Shown here: piece by piece, positions 1 through 10,170 of the stretch | How positions within the stretch are numbered: the stretch's first letter is position 1 | Layout: every line of letters starts with the position of its first letter | Assembly: GCA_019745555.1 (NCBI GenBank) | Contig: JAIESX010000012.1 | Coordinates: forward strand, 1-64,000 | DNA: 64,000 nucleotides | Source: Burkholderiaceae bacterium | GTDB lineage: Bacteria > Pseudomonadota > Gammaproteobacteria > Burkholderiales > Burkholderiaceae_C | Direction: 5' to 3' | Program-made: the position numbers and the translations under genes | Notes under the pieces: model-generated | Databases searched by the model: none | What the model was told of the DNA's origin: nothing | Seen by the model: the letters and a program-made list of their open reading frames with translations, nothing else

Positions 1-42
1 GTTCGGGCAAGGTGATGCGTGGATCAGTCAGTTGAGGCATGA

Positions 43-1155
43 ATGCGGATAGCACATTTGACTTCGGCACATCCTAGAGATGACGTCCGGATCTTTCTCA
101 AGGAGTGCCTGAGTCTGTCTAAGTTCGGGCATGCCGTGACGTTGGTCGTCGCCGACGGATTGGGTAATGAGTCCCGGTCGGGAGTCGCGGTTGTCGATGT
201 CGGGCGGTCCAAAGGGCGGCTCGGCAGGATGCTGGGAGCGACACGACGTGTGCTGCGCCAGGCACTCGCACTAGATGCGGAGGTCTACCATATCCACGAT
301 CCTGAGTTGCTCACGATCTGCCTTGCCCTCAAGAGGCGCGGCAAGAAGGTGATCTTCGATGCGCACGAGGATGTGCCCAAGCAGATCCTTGCCAAGCATT
401 ACCTCAAGCCGGCGGTGCGAAAAGTCATCGCGTGGGCGTTCGCTCGGTATGAACGCTATGTGTGCAAACGGATAGACGGGGTGATCGCGGCGACCCCTAC
501 CATCCGTCAGAAATTCCTGAGCATCCATCCCAATTCTGAAGATATCAACAACTATCCCTTGCTTGGAGAGCTGGACGCAGCATCTCAAGCCGAGAAATCT
601 GCGAACGAGGTGTGTTATGTGGGTAGCATCGCCGCCATACGCGGCGTGCGCGAGCTGGTGCGGGCGCTTGAGCTGACGCAGGCGGATATCCGACTCAATC
701 TGGTGGGTGGTTTCGCGGAGTCGCGAACGGAAGAGGAGGTTCGTCGCTATCCGGGATGGACCAGGGTGCACGCTTGGGGCGTCCAGGGACGGGCCGGGGT
801 GCGAGACGTGATGGCGCGCTCGGTCGCCGGGTTGGTGACACTGCACCCCACGCCGAATTACATCGAGTCGCTTCCGATCAAGATGTTTGAATACATGTCG
901 GCAGGCATCCCGGTTATTGCATCCGACTTTCCGCTCTGGCGTGACATCGTGGAGGGCTGTGGATGCGGGGTGTGTGTCGACCCTCTTGTCCCCGCGCAGA
1001 TCGCCCGGGCCATCGACGCGCTGGTGCGCGATCCCCAAGAGGCGCGGAAGATGGGGCAGAACGGTCGCAGGGTCGTGATGGAACGCTACAACTGGGCGGT
1101 CGAGGAAAGAAAGCTGCAGGCGTACTACACATGTCTTGCGGGAGATGGCAGATGA
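43..1155 (+). CDS. GT4-family glycosyltransferase
   Basis: ORF 370 aa; [26 protein letters not shown]-terminus, C-terminal [22 protein letters not shown] donor-binding motif. Confidence 0.85.
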   Translation: MRIAHLTSAHPRDDVRIFLKECLSLSKFGHAVTLVVADGLGNESRSGVAVVDVGRSKGRLGRMLGATRRVLRQALALDAEVYHIHDPELLTICLALKRRGKKVIFDAHEDVPKQILAKHYLKPAVRKVIAWAFARYERYVCKRIDGVIAATPTIRQKFLSIHPNSEDINNYPLLGELDAASQAEKSANEVCYVGSIAAIRGVRELVRALELTQADIRLNLVGGFAESRTEEEVRRYPGWTRVHAWGVQGRAGVRDVMARSVAGLVTLHPTPNYIESLPIKMFEYMSAGIPVIASDFPLWRDIVEGCGCGVCVDPLVPAQIARAIDALVRDPQEARKMGQNGRRVVMERYNWAVEERKLQAYYTCLAGDGR

Positions 1156-2246
1156 CGAAGATATTGACGGTGCTGGGGGCTCGCCCGCAATTCATCAAGG
1201 CAAGCGCGGTCTCCCGGGCCATCATCGGCGTGGGTGGTATGCAGGAAATCGTGGTGCACACGGGACAGCATTTCGACGCCAACATGTCCGAGGTGTTTTT
1301 CTCGGAATTGGCCATGGCCACCCCGCAATACAACCTTGGAATTCACGGTGGGCGGCATGGGGCGATGACCGGGCAAATGCTGGCGGGGATCGAGGAGATT
1401 TTGCTGAAGGAGGAGCCGCAAGCCGTGCTTGTTTACGGCGATACGAACTCCACGTTGGCGGGAGCGCTGGCGGCGGCCAAGCTGCATATTCCTGTGGTCC
1501 ACGTGGAGGCAGGGTTGCGCAGCTTCAACATGCGCATGCCAGAAGAAATCAACCGCATCCTAACGGACCGGATCTCGACATGGCTGTTTACCCCGACGGA
1601 CGTTGCCGCGCAGCACCTCCGCAACGAAGGGGCAAACGACGACCGGATCATTCCTGTCGGCGATGTCATGTACGACGTGGCGCTCCATTTTGGAGCGCGT
1701 GTCAAGACGACCGGGGGCATGCTTGACCGACTGGGAGTTCGTCCTGGGGACTATATCCTGGCGACTGTACATCGCGCAGAGAATACTGACGACCCGGTGC
1801 GCCTTGGCGCCATCGTGTCGGCGCTCACGCACGCTTCTCGGACTGTGCCTGTCATTTGGCCGCTGCATCCCCGCACGCGGGCGGTGCTCCAGCGAGGCAG
1901 GCTGCTGGATGGTGTGGCCGATTCAGGAGTCAGGCTCATCGACCCGGTCGGCTATCTTGAAATGGTGGAACTGGAGAAGCATGCCGCATTGATCGCCACA
2001 GATTCCGGAGGGGTCCAGAAGGAGGCCTATTTCTATCAGGTGCCTTGCGTTACGCTGCGTGACGAGACCGAATGGGTGGAATTGGTCGAATCTGGCTGGA
2101 ATCGTTTGGCGCCACCCAAGGACGCGGAGCTTTTGAGCGTCGCCATCCAGGAGGCATTAGGAACTCGTGGCCGCGCTGTTTCACTTTATGGGAAAGGTGA
2201 CGCTGCGGATAAGATAGCGTCAAGGCTCGCCGCCGACATCCGCTGA
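1152..2246 (+). CDS. wecB: Non-hydrolysing UDP-N-acetylglucosamine 2-epimerase (WecB/WbpI-like)
   Basis: [62 protein letters not shown] at 1152 overlaps the upstream stop. Confidence 0.88.
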   Translation: MTKILTVLGARPQFIKASAVSRAIIGVGGMQEIVVHTGQHFDANMSEVFFSELAMATPQYNLGIHGGRHGAMTGQMLAGIEEILLKEEPQAVLVYGDTNSTLAGALAAAKLHIPVVHVEAGLRSFNMRMPEEINRILTDRISTWLFTPTDVAAQHLRNEGANDDRIIPVGDVMYDVALHFGARVKTTGGMLDRLGVRPGDYILATVHRAENTDDPVRLGAIVSALTHASRTVPVIWPLHPRTRAVLQRGRLLDGVADSGVRLIDPVGYLEMVELEKHAALIATDSGGVQKEAYFYQVPCVTLRDETEWVELVESGWNRLAPPKDAELLSVAIQEALGTRGRAVSLYGKGDAADKIASRLAADIR

Positions 2247-2330
2247 CTCCCGCCACTTTCACCGGGCGGCAATTTGTCGTCTGCAGGGCCCAGCTTTCAA
2301 TGTTTCTGATCAGGGACTCGTAATCTCACA

Positions 2331-4142
2331 ATGTGCGGCATATTTGGCATCGTCTCATGGTCACCAGTCCCCGAGGGTGATTTGGGCGTTTTGGTGAAGC
2401 ATTCCCAGCAACGCGGCAGGGATTCCAGCGGCTTGCTGACCTTTGGCGGAGGGAGCTACCACGCCTATCGCGCTGACTATCCGATCACTCGTTTGCTGAA
2501 AGAGGTGCGTCCCCAGTCCAGCCATCTTGTGCTGGGGCATAGCCGTCTCATCACCAACGGTCTGGCGGACAACCAGCCGGTGGTACGCGATGGCATCTGT
2601 GTGTTTCACAACGGCATCGTGGTCAACGACGACGCCATCTGGCCGCAGATCGGAAAAGCGCGGGAACTCCAGATCGACACCGAGGTGATTGCGGGCATCG
2701 CGGCGGCACATCTGGAGGCGGGCGGCGTGCTGGAGCAGCTGCCGGCGCGCATCCTGAACCTGTGCCGCGGCGTCGTGGCCTGTGCCCTCATCGTGCCCCG
2801 TCTGGGCAAGCTCTGCCTGTTCTCCAACAATGGCAGCCTCTATGTGGCAAAGAAGGAGCACAGCACCTGCTTTGCTTCGGAGCGTTATCCGCTGGAGGTG
2901 GTCGGCTGTGCAGAGATCGAGCAGGTGCGGGATGCGGTGTTCGTGGATATTCCGGTTTCGTCGCAACCCATTGCGATCACGGACCACAAGGAAAGAACGA
3001 CCAACCTGATCCCGGGCTTGTCCTTGTCCGGCGTCGAGGAAAAGCTGCTTGAGTATCGCAAGCACGACCTGCGTCGCTGCACCCGTTGCCTGCTGACCGA
3101 GACCATGCCCTTCATCAAATTTGATGGTGAGGGCGTCTGCAATTACTGCCGGCATTACAAACCCCGCAACAAGCCGCGCCCCAAGGAAGAATTGTTCCGG
3201 CTGGTCGAGTCCTACCGGCGGGACAAGGGCAACGACTGCATCGTGCCGTTTTCTGGAGGACGGGACAGCTGCTACGGCTTGCATCTGATCGTCAAGGAAC
3301 TCCAGATGAAGCCGGTGACCTACACCTACGACTGGGGCATGGTCACCGATCTGGGGCGCCGCAACATCAGCCGCATGTGCGCCGAGTTGGGTGTCGAGAA
3401 CATCATCGTGGCGGACGACATTGCGAAGAAACGTGACTACATCGCCATGAACCTGCGGGCTTGGCTGAAGTCGCCGCACCTGGGCATGATCAGTGTTCTG
3501 ACGGCTGGCGACAAGCACTTCTTCCGGCATGTCGAAACCATCAAGCAGCAGACTGGCATCAGCCTGAATCTGTGGGGCATCAACCCGCTGGAGGTAACCC
3601 ACTTCAAGGCGGGTTTCCTGGGGGTGCCACCGGATTTTGAAGAGGAGCGCGTCTATTCGCACGGCGCAATGAAGCAGTTGCGCTACCAGTTTCTGCGCCT
3701 GCGAGCCATGTTGCAGAGCCGGGGCTACTTCAACAGTTCTCTGTGGGACACGCTGTCGGGCGAGTACTACCGCAGCTTCACGAAGAAGACGGACTACTAC
3801 CATATCTTCGATTACTGGCGCTGGGACGAGAAGCAGATCGATGAGACCCTGGCCCAGTACGACTGGGAGAAAGCGCCTGATACCAAGACCACCTGGCGCA
3901 TTGGCGACGGTACGGCCGCCTTCTACAACTACGTCTACTACACAGTTGCGGGCTTTACGGAGCACGATACCTTCCGCAGCAACCAGATTCGCGAGGGCGA
4001 CCTGACGCGCGCCGAAGCCCTGGAGATGGTAGAAGAGGAGAACGCGCCGCGTTATCCGAATATCAAGTGGTATCTGGACGCCGTGGGCGTGGACTTCAAG
4101 GAAGCGATCCAGGTCGTGAACGCCATCCCGAAGCTGTACTGA
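2331..4142 (+). CDS. Class-II glutamine amidotransferase domain fused to N-acetyl sugar amidotransferase (WbpG/PseA-type)
   Basis: MCGIFGIV Ntn-glutaminase start (Cys2) and HNGIVVND; C-terminal half CTRCLLTETMPFIKFDGEGVCNYC and PFSGGRDSCYGLH PP-loop. Confidence 0.85.
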   Translation: MCGIFGIVSWSPVPEGDLGVLVKHSQQRGRDSSGLLTFGGGSYHAYRADYPITRLLKEVRPQSSHLVLGHSRLITNGLADNQPVVRDGICVFHNGIVVNDDAIWPQIGKARELQIDTEVIAGIAAAHLEAGGVLEQLPARILNLCRGVVACALIVPRLGKLCLFSNNGSLYVAKKEHSTCFASERYPLEVVGCAEIEQVRDAVFVDIPVSSQPIAITDHKERTTNLIPGLSLSGVEEKLLEYRKHDLRRCTRCLLTETMPFIKFDGEGVCNYCRHYKPRNKPRPKEELFRLVESYRRDKGNDCIVPFSGGRDSCYGLHLIVKELQMKPVTYTYDWGMVTDLGRRNISRMCAELGVENIIVADDIAKKRDYIAMNLRAWLKSPHLGMISVLTAGDKHFFRHVETIKQQTGISLNLWGINPLEVTHFKAGFLGVPPDFEEERVYSHGAMKQLRYQFLRLRAMLQSRGYFNSSLWDTLSGEYYRSFTKKTDYYHIFDYWRWDEKQIDETLAQYDWEKAPDTKTTWRIGDGTAAFYNYVYYTVAGFTEHDTFRSNQIREGDLTRAEALEMVEEENAPRYPNIKWYLDAVGVDFKEAIQVVNAIPKLY

Positions 4143-4149
4143 GCCGCCC

Positions 4150-5391
4150 GTGAAACCCTGCATCTGGTACGTTTCCAAGTACGTGGCGCCACCGGCCAAG
4201 GTCGGTGCGGGCGGACGCGGATATCTCATCATGCGTGAGTTTGCGCGTATGGGCTATCAGAGTGTGATCGTTACCTCGGACTCCAACCAGCTGACCGAGG
4301 TGCCCGTCCTGGAAGAGCCTTATCTTTTCCAGGGCGTGGACGGCATGACGCTCTGCTGGGTGCGGACCATGAAGTACACGGTGGCCAAGTCCTTGCGGCG
4401 CATTCTGAGCTGGCTGGACTTCGAGTGGCGGCTCTGGCGCCTGCCCAAGGAAAAATTGCCGGCTCCCGACGTGGTGATCGTATCCAGCCTGTCCCTGCTC
4501 ACCATCCTCAATGGCTTTCTGCTGCGTCGGCGCTACAAGTGCCGCCTGGTGCTCGAAATCCGCGACATCTGGCCGCTGACCATTACGGAGGAGGGGGGCT
4601 TCAGCCGCTGGAATCCGCTGGTGCTGGGCCTGGGCTTCATCGAGAAGCTGGGCTACCGTCACGCGGATGCCATCGTGGGCACCATGCCCAACCTCGGTGA
4701 GCACGTGGCCGGTGTGCTGGGGCGGCCCAAGACCACCCACTGCATCCCCATGGCCGTCGACGAGGCGACCCTGGGCCCGGGAGAGGTGCTGCCGGCCGAC
4801 TACGTTGAGAAGTACATCCCCAAGGGCAAGTTCATCGTGGCGCATGCCGGCACCATAGGCATCACCAACGCGCTGGACACCATGCTCGACTGCGCCGACG
4901 CCATGAAGGACGACCCCGGGGTCCACTTCCTCGTCGTCGGAGAGGGTGACCTGCGCGCGCACTACCAGCGCAAGTACGCGCACCTGAGCAACCTCACCTT
5001 CGCGCCGCGTGTACCCAAGCAGATGGTGCAGTCCGTGCTCTCGCACTGCGATCTGCTGTACTTCTCCGTGCACGTCTCGACGGTCTGGAAGTACGGACAG
5101 TCCCTGAACAAGGTGATCGACTACATGCTGGCCGGCAAGCCGGTTGTAGCCTCGTACACCGGCTTCCCCTCGATGATCAACGAGGCCGATTGCGGCACTT
5201 ATGTGCCGGCCGGCGACGTGACGGCGCTGCGCCGCGAACTCCAGCGTTATGCAGCCATGGACGCCGCACAGCGTGAGGCCATCGGCCGGCGTGGCCGCGA
5301 ATGGATCCTGGCGCATCGCCGCTACGAGACGCTGGCCAGGAACTACTTGGCCATCCTGTTCGGTCCGGCGCAAGCAGGGGCGGTGCGATGA
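4150..5391 (+). CDS. GT4-family glycosyltransferase (WbuB-like)
   Basis: ORF 413 aa; KPCIWYVSKYVAPPAKVGAGGRGYLIMREFARMGYQSVIVTSDSNQ, EIRDIWPLT, YMLAGKPVVASYTGFPSMI. Confidence 0.85.
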   Translation: MKPCIWYVSKYVAPPAKVGAGGRGYLIMREFARMGYQSVIVTSDSNQLTEVPVLEEPYLFQGVDGMTLCWVRTMKYTVAKSLRRILSWLDFEWRLWRLPKEKLPAPDVVIVSSLSLLTILNGFLLRRRYKCRLVLEIRDIWPLTITEEGGFSRWNPLVLGLGFIEKLGYRHADAIVGTMPNLGEHVAGVLGRPKTTHCIPMAVDEATLGPGEVLPADYVEKYIPKGKFIVAHAGTIGITNALDTMLDCADAMKDDPGVHFLVVGEGDLRAHYQRKYAHLSNLTFAPRVPKQMVQSVLSHCDLLYFSVHVSTVWKYGQSLNKVIDYMLAGKPVVASYTGFPSMINEADCGTYVPAGDVTALRRELQRYAAMDAAQREAIGRRGREWILAHRRYETLARNYLAILFGPAQAGAVR

Positions 5392-5981
5392 AGCGCCTTT
5401 TCGACCTGCTGCTGTCGTTCGGGCTTCTGCTGGTCCTGGCTCTGCCCCTGCTATTGCTGTGGGGTCTGGTGCGCTGCAAGCTAGGCAGCCCGGTGCTGTT
5501 CCGGCAGGTCCGTCCGGGACTGCACGGGCGGCCTTTCATGATGGTCAAGTTCCGCACCATGACGGACGAACGCGGCGCGGACGGCGAGCTGTTGCCTGAT
5601 GCCCAGCGCCTGACGTCCTTTGGCCGTTTCCTGCGTGCCACCAGCCTGGACGAGTTGCCCGAGCTCTGGAATGTGTTGCGCGGTGAGATGAGCCTGGTGG
5701 GACCGCGGCCCCTGCTGATGGAGTATCTGCCGCTGTACTCGCCAGAGCAGGCGCGGCGCCATGAGGTGCGCCCGGGTATCACAGGCTGGGCCCAGGTGAA
5801 TGGGCGCAACGCCCTCAGCTGGGAAGATCGCTTCAAGCTTGACATCTGGTATGTCGACCACCGTTCGCTCTGGCTGGATGTGCGCATCCTCTGGCTCACG
5901 GTGCGCAAGGTCATCGTGCGCGAAGGCATCAGCGCGCAAGGCGAGGCCACCATGCCCCGCTTCACGGGGAAGAAGCCATGA
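5388..5981 (+). CDS. Bacterial sugar transferase (PglC-like phosphoglycosyl transferase)
   Basis: N-terminal hydrophobic helix, VKFRTMTDER, SLDELPELWNVLRGEMSLVGPRPLLMEYL, PGITGWAQVNGRN. Confidence 0.92.
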   Translation: MKRLFDLLLSFGLLLVLALPLLLLWGLVRCKLGSPVLFRQVRPGLHGRPFMMVKFRTMTDERGADGELLPDAQRLTSFGRFLRATSLDELPELWNVLRGEMSLVGPRPLLMEYLPLYSPEQARRHEVRPGITGWAQVNGRNALSWEDRFKLDIWYVDHRSLWLDVRILWLTVRKVIVREGISAQGEATMPRFTGKKP

Positions 5982-6610
5982 AGCGTCTGGGCCTGCTCGG
6001 TGCCAGCGGCCACGGCAAGGTGGTCGCCGACGCGGCCCTGGCCGGTGGCTGGGATGCCGTGGAGTTCTTTGACGATGCCTGGCCGCAGCGTCAGAGCAAC
6101 GGCCCCTGGCCTGTGACGGGTGACAGCACCGCGCTGCTGGCGCGGCTCCAGGAATTCCAGGGGGTGATCGTTTCCATCGGCGATTGCGCTGTGCGCTGGG
6201 CCAAGCACCAGACCCTGCAGGCCGCCGGTGCGCCGCTGGTGACCGTGGTGCACCCGGCCGCAGTGGTGAGCCCTCATGCCGTGCTGGGTGCCGGCACCGT
6301 GGTGATGGCGGGCGCGGTCGTGAATATCGACGCCGTCGTGGGCCAAGCCGGCATCATCAACACTGGTGCTACGGTGGACCACGATTGCCGTCTCGGCGAT
6401 GCCGTGCACATCTGCCCGGGTGCGCACCTTTCAGGCAACGTCCAGGTCGGACACGGCAGCTGGGTGGGTGTGGGAGCCGCCGTCAAGCAGGGCATGATCC
6501 TTGGTGAGCGCGTCATGGTGGGCGCAGGCGCTGTGGTGGTGCAGGCCGTGCCTGACGGGCTCACGGTCGTCGGCAACCCCGCCATGCCCATGGGCGCGGG
6601 CAAAACATGA
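5978..6610 (+). CDS. Sugar O/N-acetyltransferase, NeuD/PglD-type left-handed beta-helix
   Basis: MKRLGLLGASGHGKVVADAAL; hexapeptide repeats; GNPA C-terminal motif; overlaps upstream stop by 4 nt. Confidence 0.9.
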   Translation: MKRLGLLGASGHGKVVADAALAGGWDAVEFFDDAWPQRQSNGPWPVTGDSTALLARLQEFQGVIVSIGDCAVRWAKHQTLQAAGAPLVTVVHPAAVVSPHAVLGAGTVVMAGAVVNIDAVVGQAGIINTGATVDHDCRLGDAVHICPGAHLSGNVQVGHGSWVGVGAAVKQGMILGERVMVGAGAVVVQAVPDGLTVVGNPAMPMGAGKT

Positions 6611-6629
6611 GCGCAGAGTCATCAAGATC

Positions 6630-7805
6630 ATGCTGAACACGCCTTTCTCCCCCTGGCCCAGCTACACCGAAGAAGAGGCTCGGGCCGTGCAGCAGGTGCT
6701 GCTGTCCAACAAGGTCAATTACTGGACCGGCAACGAATGTCGCGAGTTCGAGCGTGAGTTCGCCGCCTGGTGCGGCACGCGCCATGCCATCGCGCTTTCC
6801 AACGGCACCCTGGCGCTGGACCTGGCGCTCAAGGGCCTGGGGATCGGCCCCGGCGACGAGGTAGTGGTCACGCCGCGCACCTTCATCGCCAGTGTGTCCT
6901 GCGTAGTCAATGCAGGTGCAACCCCGGTGTTCGCCGATGTCGAGGCCGACGGCGGCAATCTGTCCGCGCACACCATCGCGCAGGTTCTCACGCCGCGCAC
7001 CAAGGCCGTGATCTGTGTGCACCTGGCGGGCTGGCCCTGCGACATGGACCCCATCATGGCGCTGGCCGCGCAGCACGGTTTCAAGGTGATCGAGGACTGC
7101 GCGCAGGCGCACGGTGCAATCTACAAGGGGCGCAATGTGGGCAGCATCGGCCACGTCGGGGCCTGGAGTTTCTGCCAGGACAAGATCATGACCACCGGCG
7201 GCGAAGGCGGCATGGTCACGCTGAACGACGAACAGCTGTGGCGTGACATGTGGGCTTACAAGGACCACGGCAAGAGCTATGCCGCGGTCTACGAGCGCCA
7301 GCACCCGCCGGGCTTCCGCTGGTTGCACGAGAGTTTCGGCACCAACTGGCGCATGCTGGAGATGCAGGCCGTGATCGGCCGCATCCAACTCAAGCGCCTG
7401 GCTGGCTGGACGCAGCAGCGCACGGCCTACGCGCGTGCCATTCTTGAGGCCTGCCGCGGCCAGGCCGCCGTGCGCGTGCCAGAACCGCCGGCCGGCAGCG
7501 TGCACGCCTATTACAAGTGCTATGTCTACGTGCAGCCGCAACATCTGGCTGCAGGCTGGAGCCGTGACCGCATCGTCGAGACGATCAACGCGCGTGGTGT
7601 GCCGGCCTACCAGGGCTCCTGCTCCGAGGTCTACCGTGAGAAAGCCTTCGATCGCACCCCATGGCGTCCCGCACACCGCTTGCCGGTGGCGCAGGCCCTG
7701 GGCGAGGACAGCCTGATGTTCCTGGTCCATCCCACGCTCACGTCGGCCGAGATCGAGAAGACCTGCGAGGTCGTGCGCTCGGTGCTGACGGAGGCCGGGG
7801 CCTGA
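6630..7805 (+). CDS. DegT/DnrJ/EryC1/StrS aminotransferase (PglE-like)
   Basis: ALSNGTLALDLALKGLGIGPGDEVVVTPRTFIASV, EDCAQAHGA, SFCQDKIMTTGEGG-type PLP-Lys motif. Confidence 0.92.
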   Translation: MLNTPFSPWPSYTEEEARAVQQVLLSNKVNYWTGNECREFEREFAAWCGTRHAIALSNGTLALDLALKGLGIGPGDEVVVTPRTFIASVSCVVNAGATPVFADVEADGGNLSAHTIAQVLTPRTKAVICVHLAGWPCDMDPIMALAAQHGFKVIEDCAQAHGAIYKGRNVGSIGHVGAWSFCQDKIMTTGGEGGMVTLNDEQLWRDMWAYKDHGKSYAAVYERQHPPGFRWLHESFGTNWRMLEMQAVIGRIQLKRLAGWTQQRTAYARAILEACRGQAAVRVPEPPAGSVHAYYKCYVYVQPQHLAAGWSRDRIVETINARGVPAYQGSCSEVYREKAFDRTPWRPAHRLPVAQALGEDSLMFLVHPTLTSAEIEKTCEVVRSVLTEAGA

Positions 7806-7849
7806 CACCGCATCCATCGTCCACCACAGCATTCATCAAGGAGCCAAGC

Positions 7850-8233
7850 ATGGGGAACCTGATCGAGATCCAAAGCCAGATCGAGAAGTTGCAGAAGCAG
7901 GCGGCCGAGATCAAGTCGCGCGAGTTCGACAAGACGGTGAAGCAGATCCTGGTCATGATGGAGGCCTACGGCATCACGCTGCGTGACCTGCAGCAGGCCG
8001 GCGGCAAGACGCCGCGCAAGACAGCGAGCAAAAAGGGCAAGTCGGGCCGGCCGGCGGCGAAGAAAGCGCTTGTCCAGAAGAGGGCGCGCAAGCCTTCAGC
8101 GACCAAGGGGGCCAAGCTGGAGCCCAAGTACCGTGGCCCCAAGGGCGAGACCTGGAGTGGTCGCGGCTCCATGCCGCGCTGGCTGGCCGAGCTCGTGGCC
8201 GGGGGCAAACCCCGCGAAAGCTTCGCGGTCTGA
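7850..8233 (+). CDS. H-NS family nucleoid-associated protein
   Basis: Coiled-coil N-terminus; C-terminal PKYRGPKGETWSGRGSMPRWL DNA-binding motif; Lys/Ala-rich linker. Confidence 0.92.
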   Translation: MGNLIEIQSQIEKLQKQAAEIKSREFDKTVKQILVMMEAYGITLRDLQQAGGKTPRKTASKKGKSGRPAAKKALVQKRARKPSATKGAKLEPKYRGPKGETWSGRGSMPRWLAELVAGGKPRESFAV

Positions 8234-8260
8234 CAACGGGTACGCGGGTTCGGGGGAGGC

Positions 8261-10129
8261 ATGCAACAAAGAATTCTGGCTTGGCCGCGCGCGGTCAAAC
8301 GCCTCGTGGTCCTGGCCATGGATGTGGTCCTGTCGCTGCTGGCGACCTGGGTAGCCTTTTCCCTGCGTCTGGACACACTGCATTGGCCCGAGGGGCTGCA
8401 ATGGCGGGTCTACGTCTTGGCGCCGCTGCTGGCCATTCCGGTCTTCATTCGCCTGGGGCTGTACCGGGCCATCTTCCGCTACACGGGGCAAGCAGCGCTG
8501 CTGACCACGGCCAAGGCTGTGCTGTTATACGGGCTGCTGCTGCTGGGTTTACTGCTCTGGCTGCGCTGGGAGAACGTGCCACGCAGCCTGGGCGTGCTGC
8601 AGCCACTGATTTTTCTGCTGCTGGTGGGGGGGAGCCGCGCACTGGCGCGCTTCTGGCTGGCGGGCCTGGGGCGCAAGGCGGCGGGGTCGGGACGCTTCCT
8701 GATTTATGGGGCCGGGATGGCCGGTGCCCAGACCGCGGCGGCTCTGGGCATGAGTGGCGAACATGTCCTGTTGGCTTTCGCGGACGATGACGCGAGCAAG
8801 ATCGGGCGAAGCATCAACGGTGTCCAGGTCCACGCCGGTTCGGAGGTGCCCGCCCTGGTGGACAAGTTAGGCATTACCGATGTCCTGCTGGCCTTACCCA
8901 GCGTGTCGCGCGAGCGCCGCAACCGCATCATCGAAAACCTGCGCCATCTGCCGGTGCATATCCGCACGCTACCGGGCATGGCCGACCTCGCCAACGGCCG
9001 GGTCACGGTGCAGGATTTCCGCGAACTCGATATTGAAGACCTGCTCGGGCGTGACCCCGTGCCGCCGGATGCTGAGCTGTTGGCCCGGGACCTGGCGCAC
9101 AAGACCGTGTTGGTGACCGGTGCCGGTGGCAGCATCGGCAGCGAGCTGTGCCGCCAGATCCTGCGCCAGCAGCCCAGCCGCCTGCTGCTGCTCGACCACA
9201 GCGAGTATGCGCTCTACAGCATCCACCAGGAGCTTGAGCAGCTGTGCCGTCATGAAGGCATCGGCGCCGAGATGACGCCCTTGCTGGGCAGCGTCAACCA
9301 CGAGACGCGTCTGCGCGAGATTTGCGGCTTGTACCGCCCACACACCATCTACCACGCGGCTGCGTACAAGCACGTGCCCATGGTGGAGTCGAATCCGGCC
9401 GAGGGGGCACGCAACAACGTCTTTGGCACCCTGAACATGGCACGCGTCGCCCGCGACACCGGCGTCGCCCGCTTTGTGCTGGTGTCTACCGACAAGGCGG
9501 TGCGCCCCACCAACATCATGGGCGCGAGCAAGCGCATGGCCGAGCTGGTGCTGCAGGCCATGGCGACCGAGGCGGCGGGAGCGACCTGCTTCAGCATGGT
9601 CCGCTTCGGTAATGTCCTGGGGTCGAGTGGCAGCGTGGTGCCCCTGTTCCGGCGCCAGCTCGAGGCAGGTGGTCCCATCACGGTCACGCATGCGGAGGTG
9701 ACGCGTTATTTCATGACCATTCCGGAGGCGGCCCAGCTGGTGTTGCAGGCTGGTGCCATGGCACAGGGCGGAGAGGTCTTCGTGCTCGACATGGGCGAGC
9801 CGGTGCGCATCCTGGATCTCGCGCGTCGCATGGTCGAGCTCTCGGGCCTGACCGTGCGCGACGCAGCCAACCCCCAGGGTGATATCGAGATTGCCATCAC
9901 CGGCTTGCGCCCGGGTGAGAAGCTCTATGAGGAGCTGCTGATCGGCGACAACCCCGCGCCTACCGGCCACCCGCGCATCATGAAGGCGCATGAGGACTAC
10001 CTGCCCTGGTCAGAACTGCAGTTGCAGCTCGAGCGCCTGCTGCACGCCGCTGAAGCGGGTGACGAGGCCGGTATCCGGGCTGTGCTGTGCACCTGCGTGC
10101 ATGGTTTCCAGCCCGGTGCGGCGCGGTGA
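8261..10129 (+). CDS. Membrane-bound nucleoside-diphosphate-sugar 4,6-dehydratase (PglF/WbpM/CapD-type)
   Basis: N-terminal TM helices then [55 protein letters not shown]. Confidence 0.93.
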   Translation: MQQRILAWPRAVKRLVVLAMDVVLSLLATWVAFSLRLDTLHWPEGLQWRVYVLAPLLAIPVFIRLGLYRAIFRYTGQAALLTTAKAVLLYGLLLLGLLLWLRWENVPRSLGVLQPLIFLLLVGGSRALARFWLAGLGRKAAGSGRFLIYGAGMAGAQTAAALGMSGEHVLLAFADDDASKIGRSINGVQVHAGSEVPALVDKLGITDVLLALPSVSRERRNRIIENLRHLPVHIRTLPGMADLANGRVTVQDFRELDIEDLLGRDPVPPDAELLARDLAHKTVLVTGAGGSIGSELCRQILRQQPSRLLLLDHSEYALYSIHQELEQLCRHEGIGAEMTPLLGSVNHETRLREICGLYRPHTIYHAAAYKHVPMVESNPAEGARNNVFGTLNMARVARDTGVARFVLVSTDKAVRPTNIMGASKRMAELVLQAMATEAAGATCFSMVRFGNVLGSSGSVVPLFRRQLEAGGPITVTHAEVTRYFMTIPEAAQLVLQAGAMAQGGEVFVLDMGEPVRILDLARRMVELSGLTVRDAANPQGDIEIAITGLRPGEKLYEELLIGDNPAPTGHPRIMKAHEDYLPWSELQLQLERLLHAAEAGDEAGIRAVLCTCVHGFQPGAAR

Positions 10130-10170
10130 TCGGGCACAATCCAGCCACTTGTTACCCGCGTGATCCGACC

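Noticed and set aside
2361-4232. 623-aa minus-strand ORF
   Set aside because: Antisense to the fused amidotransferase; no recognisable motifs.
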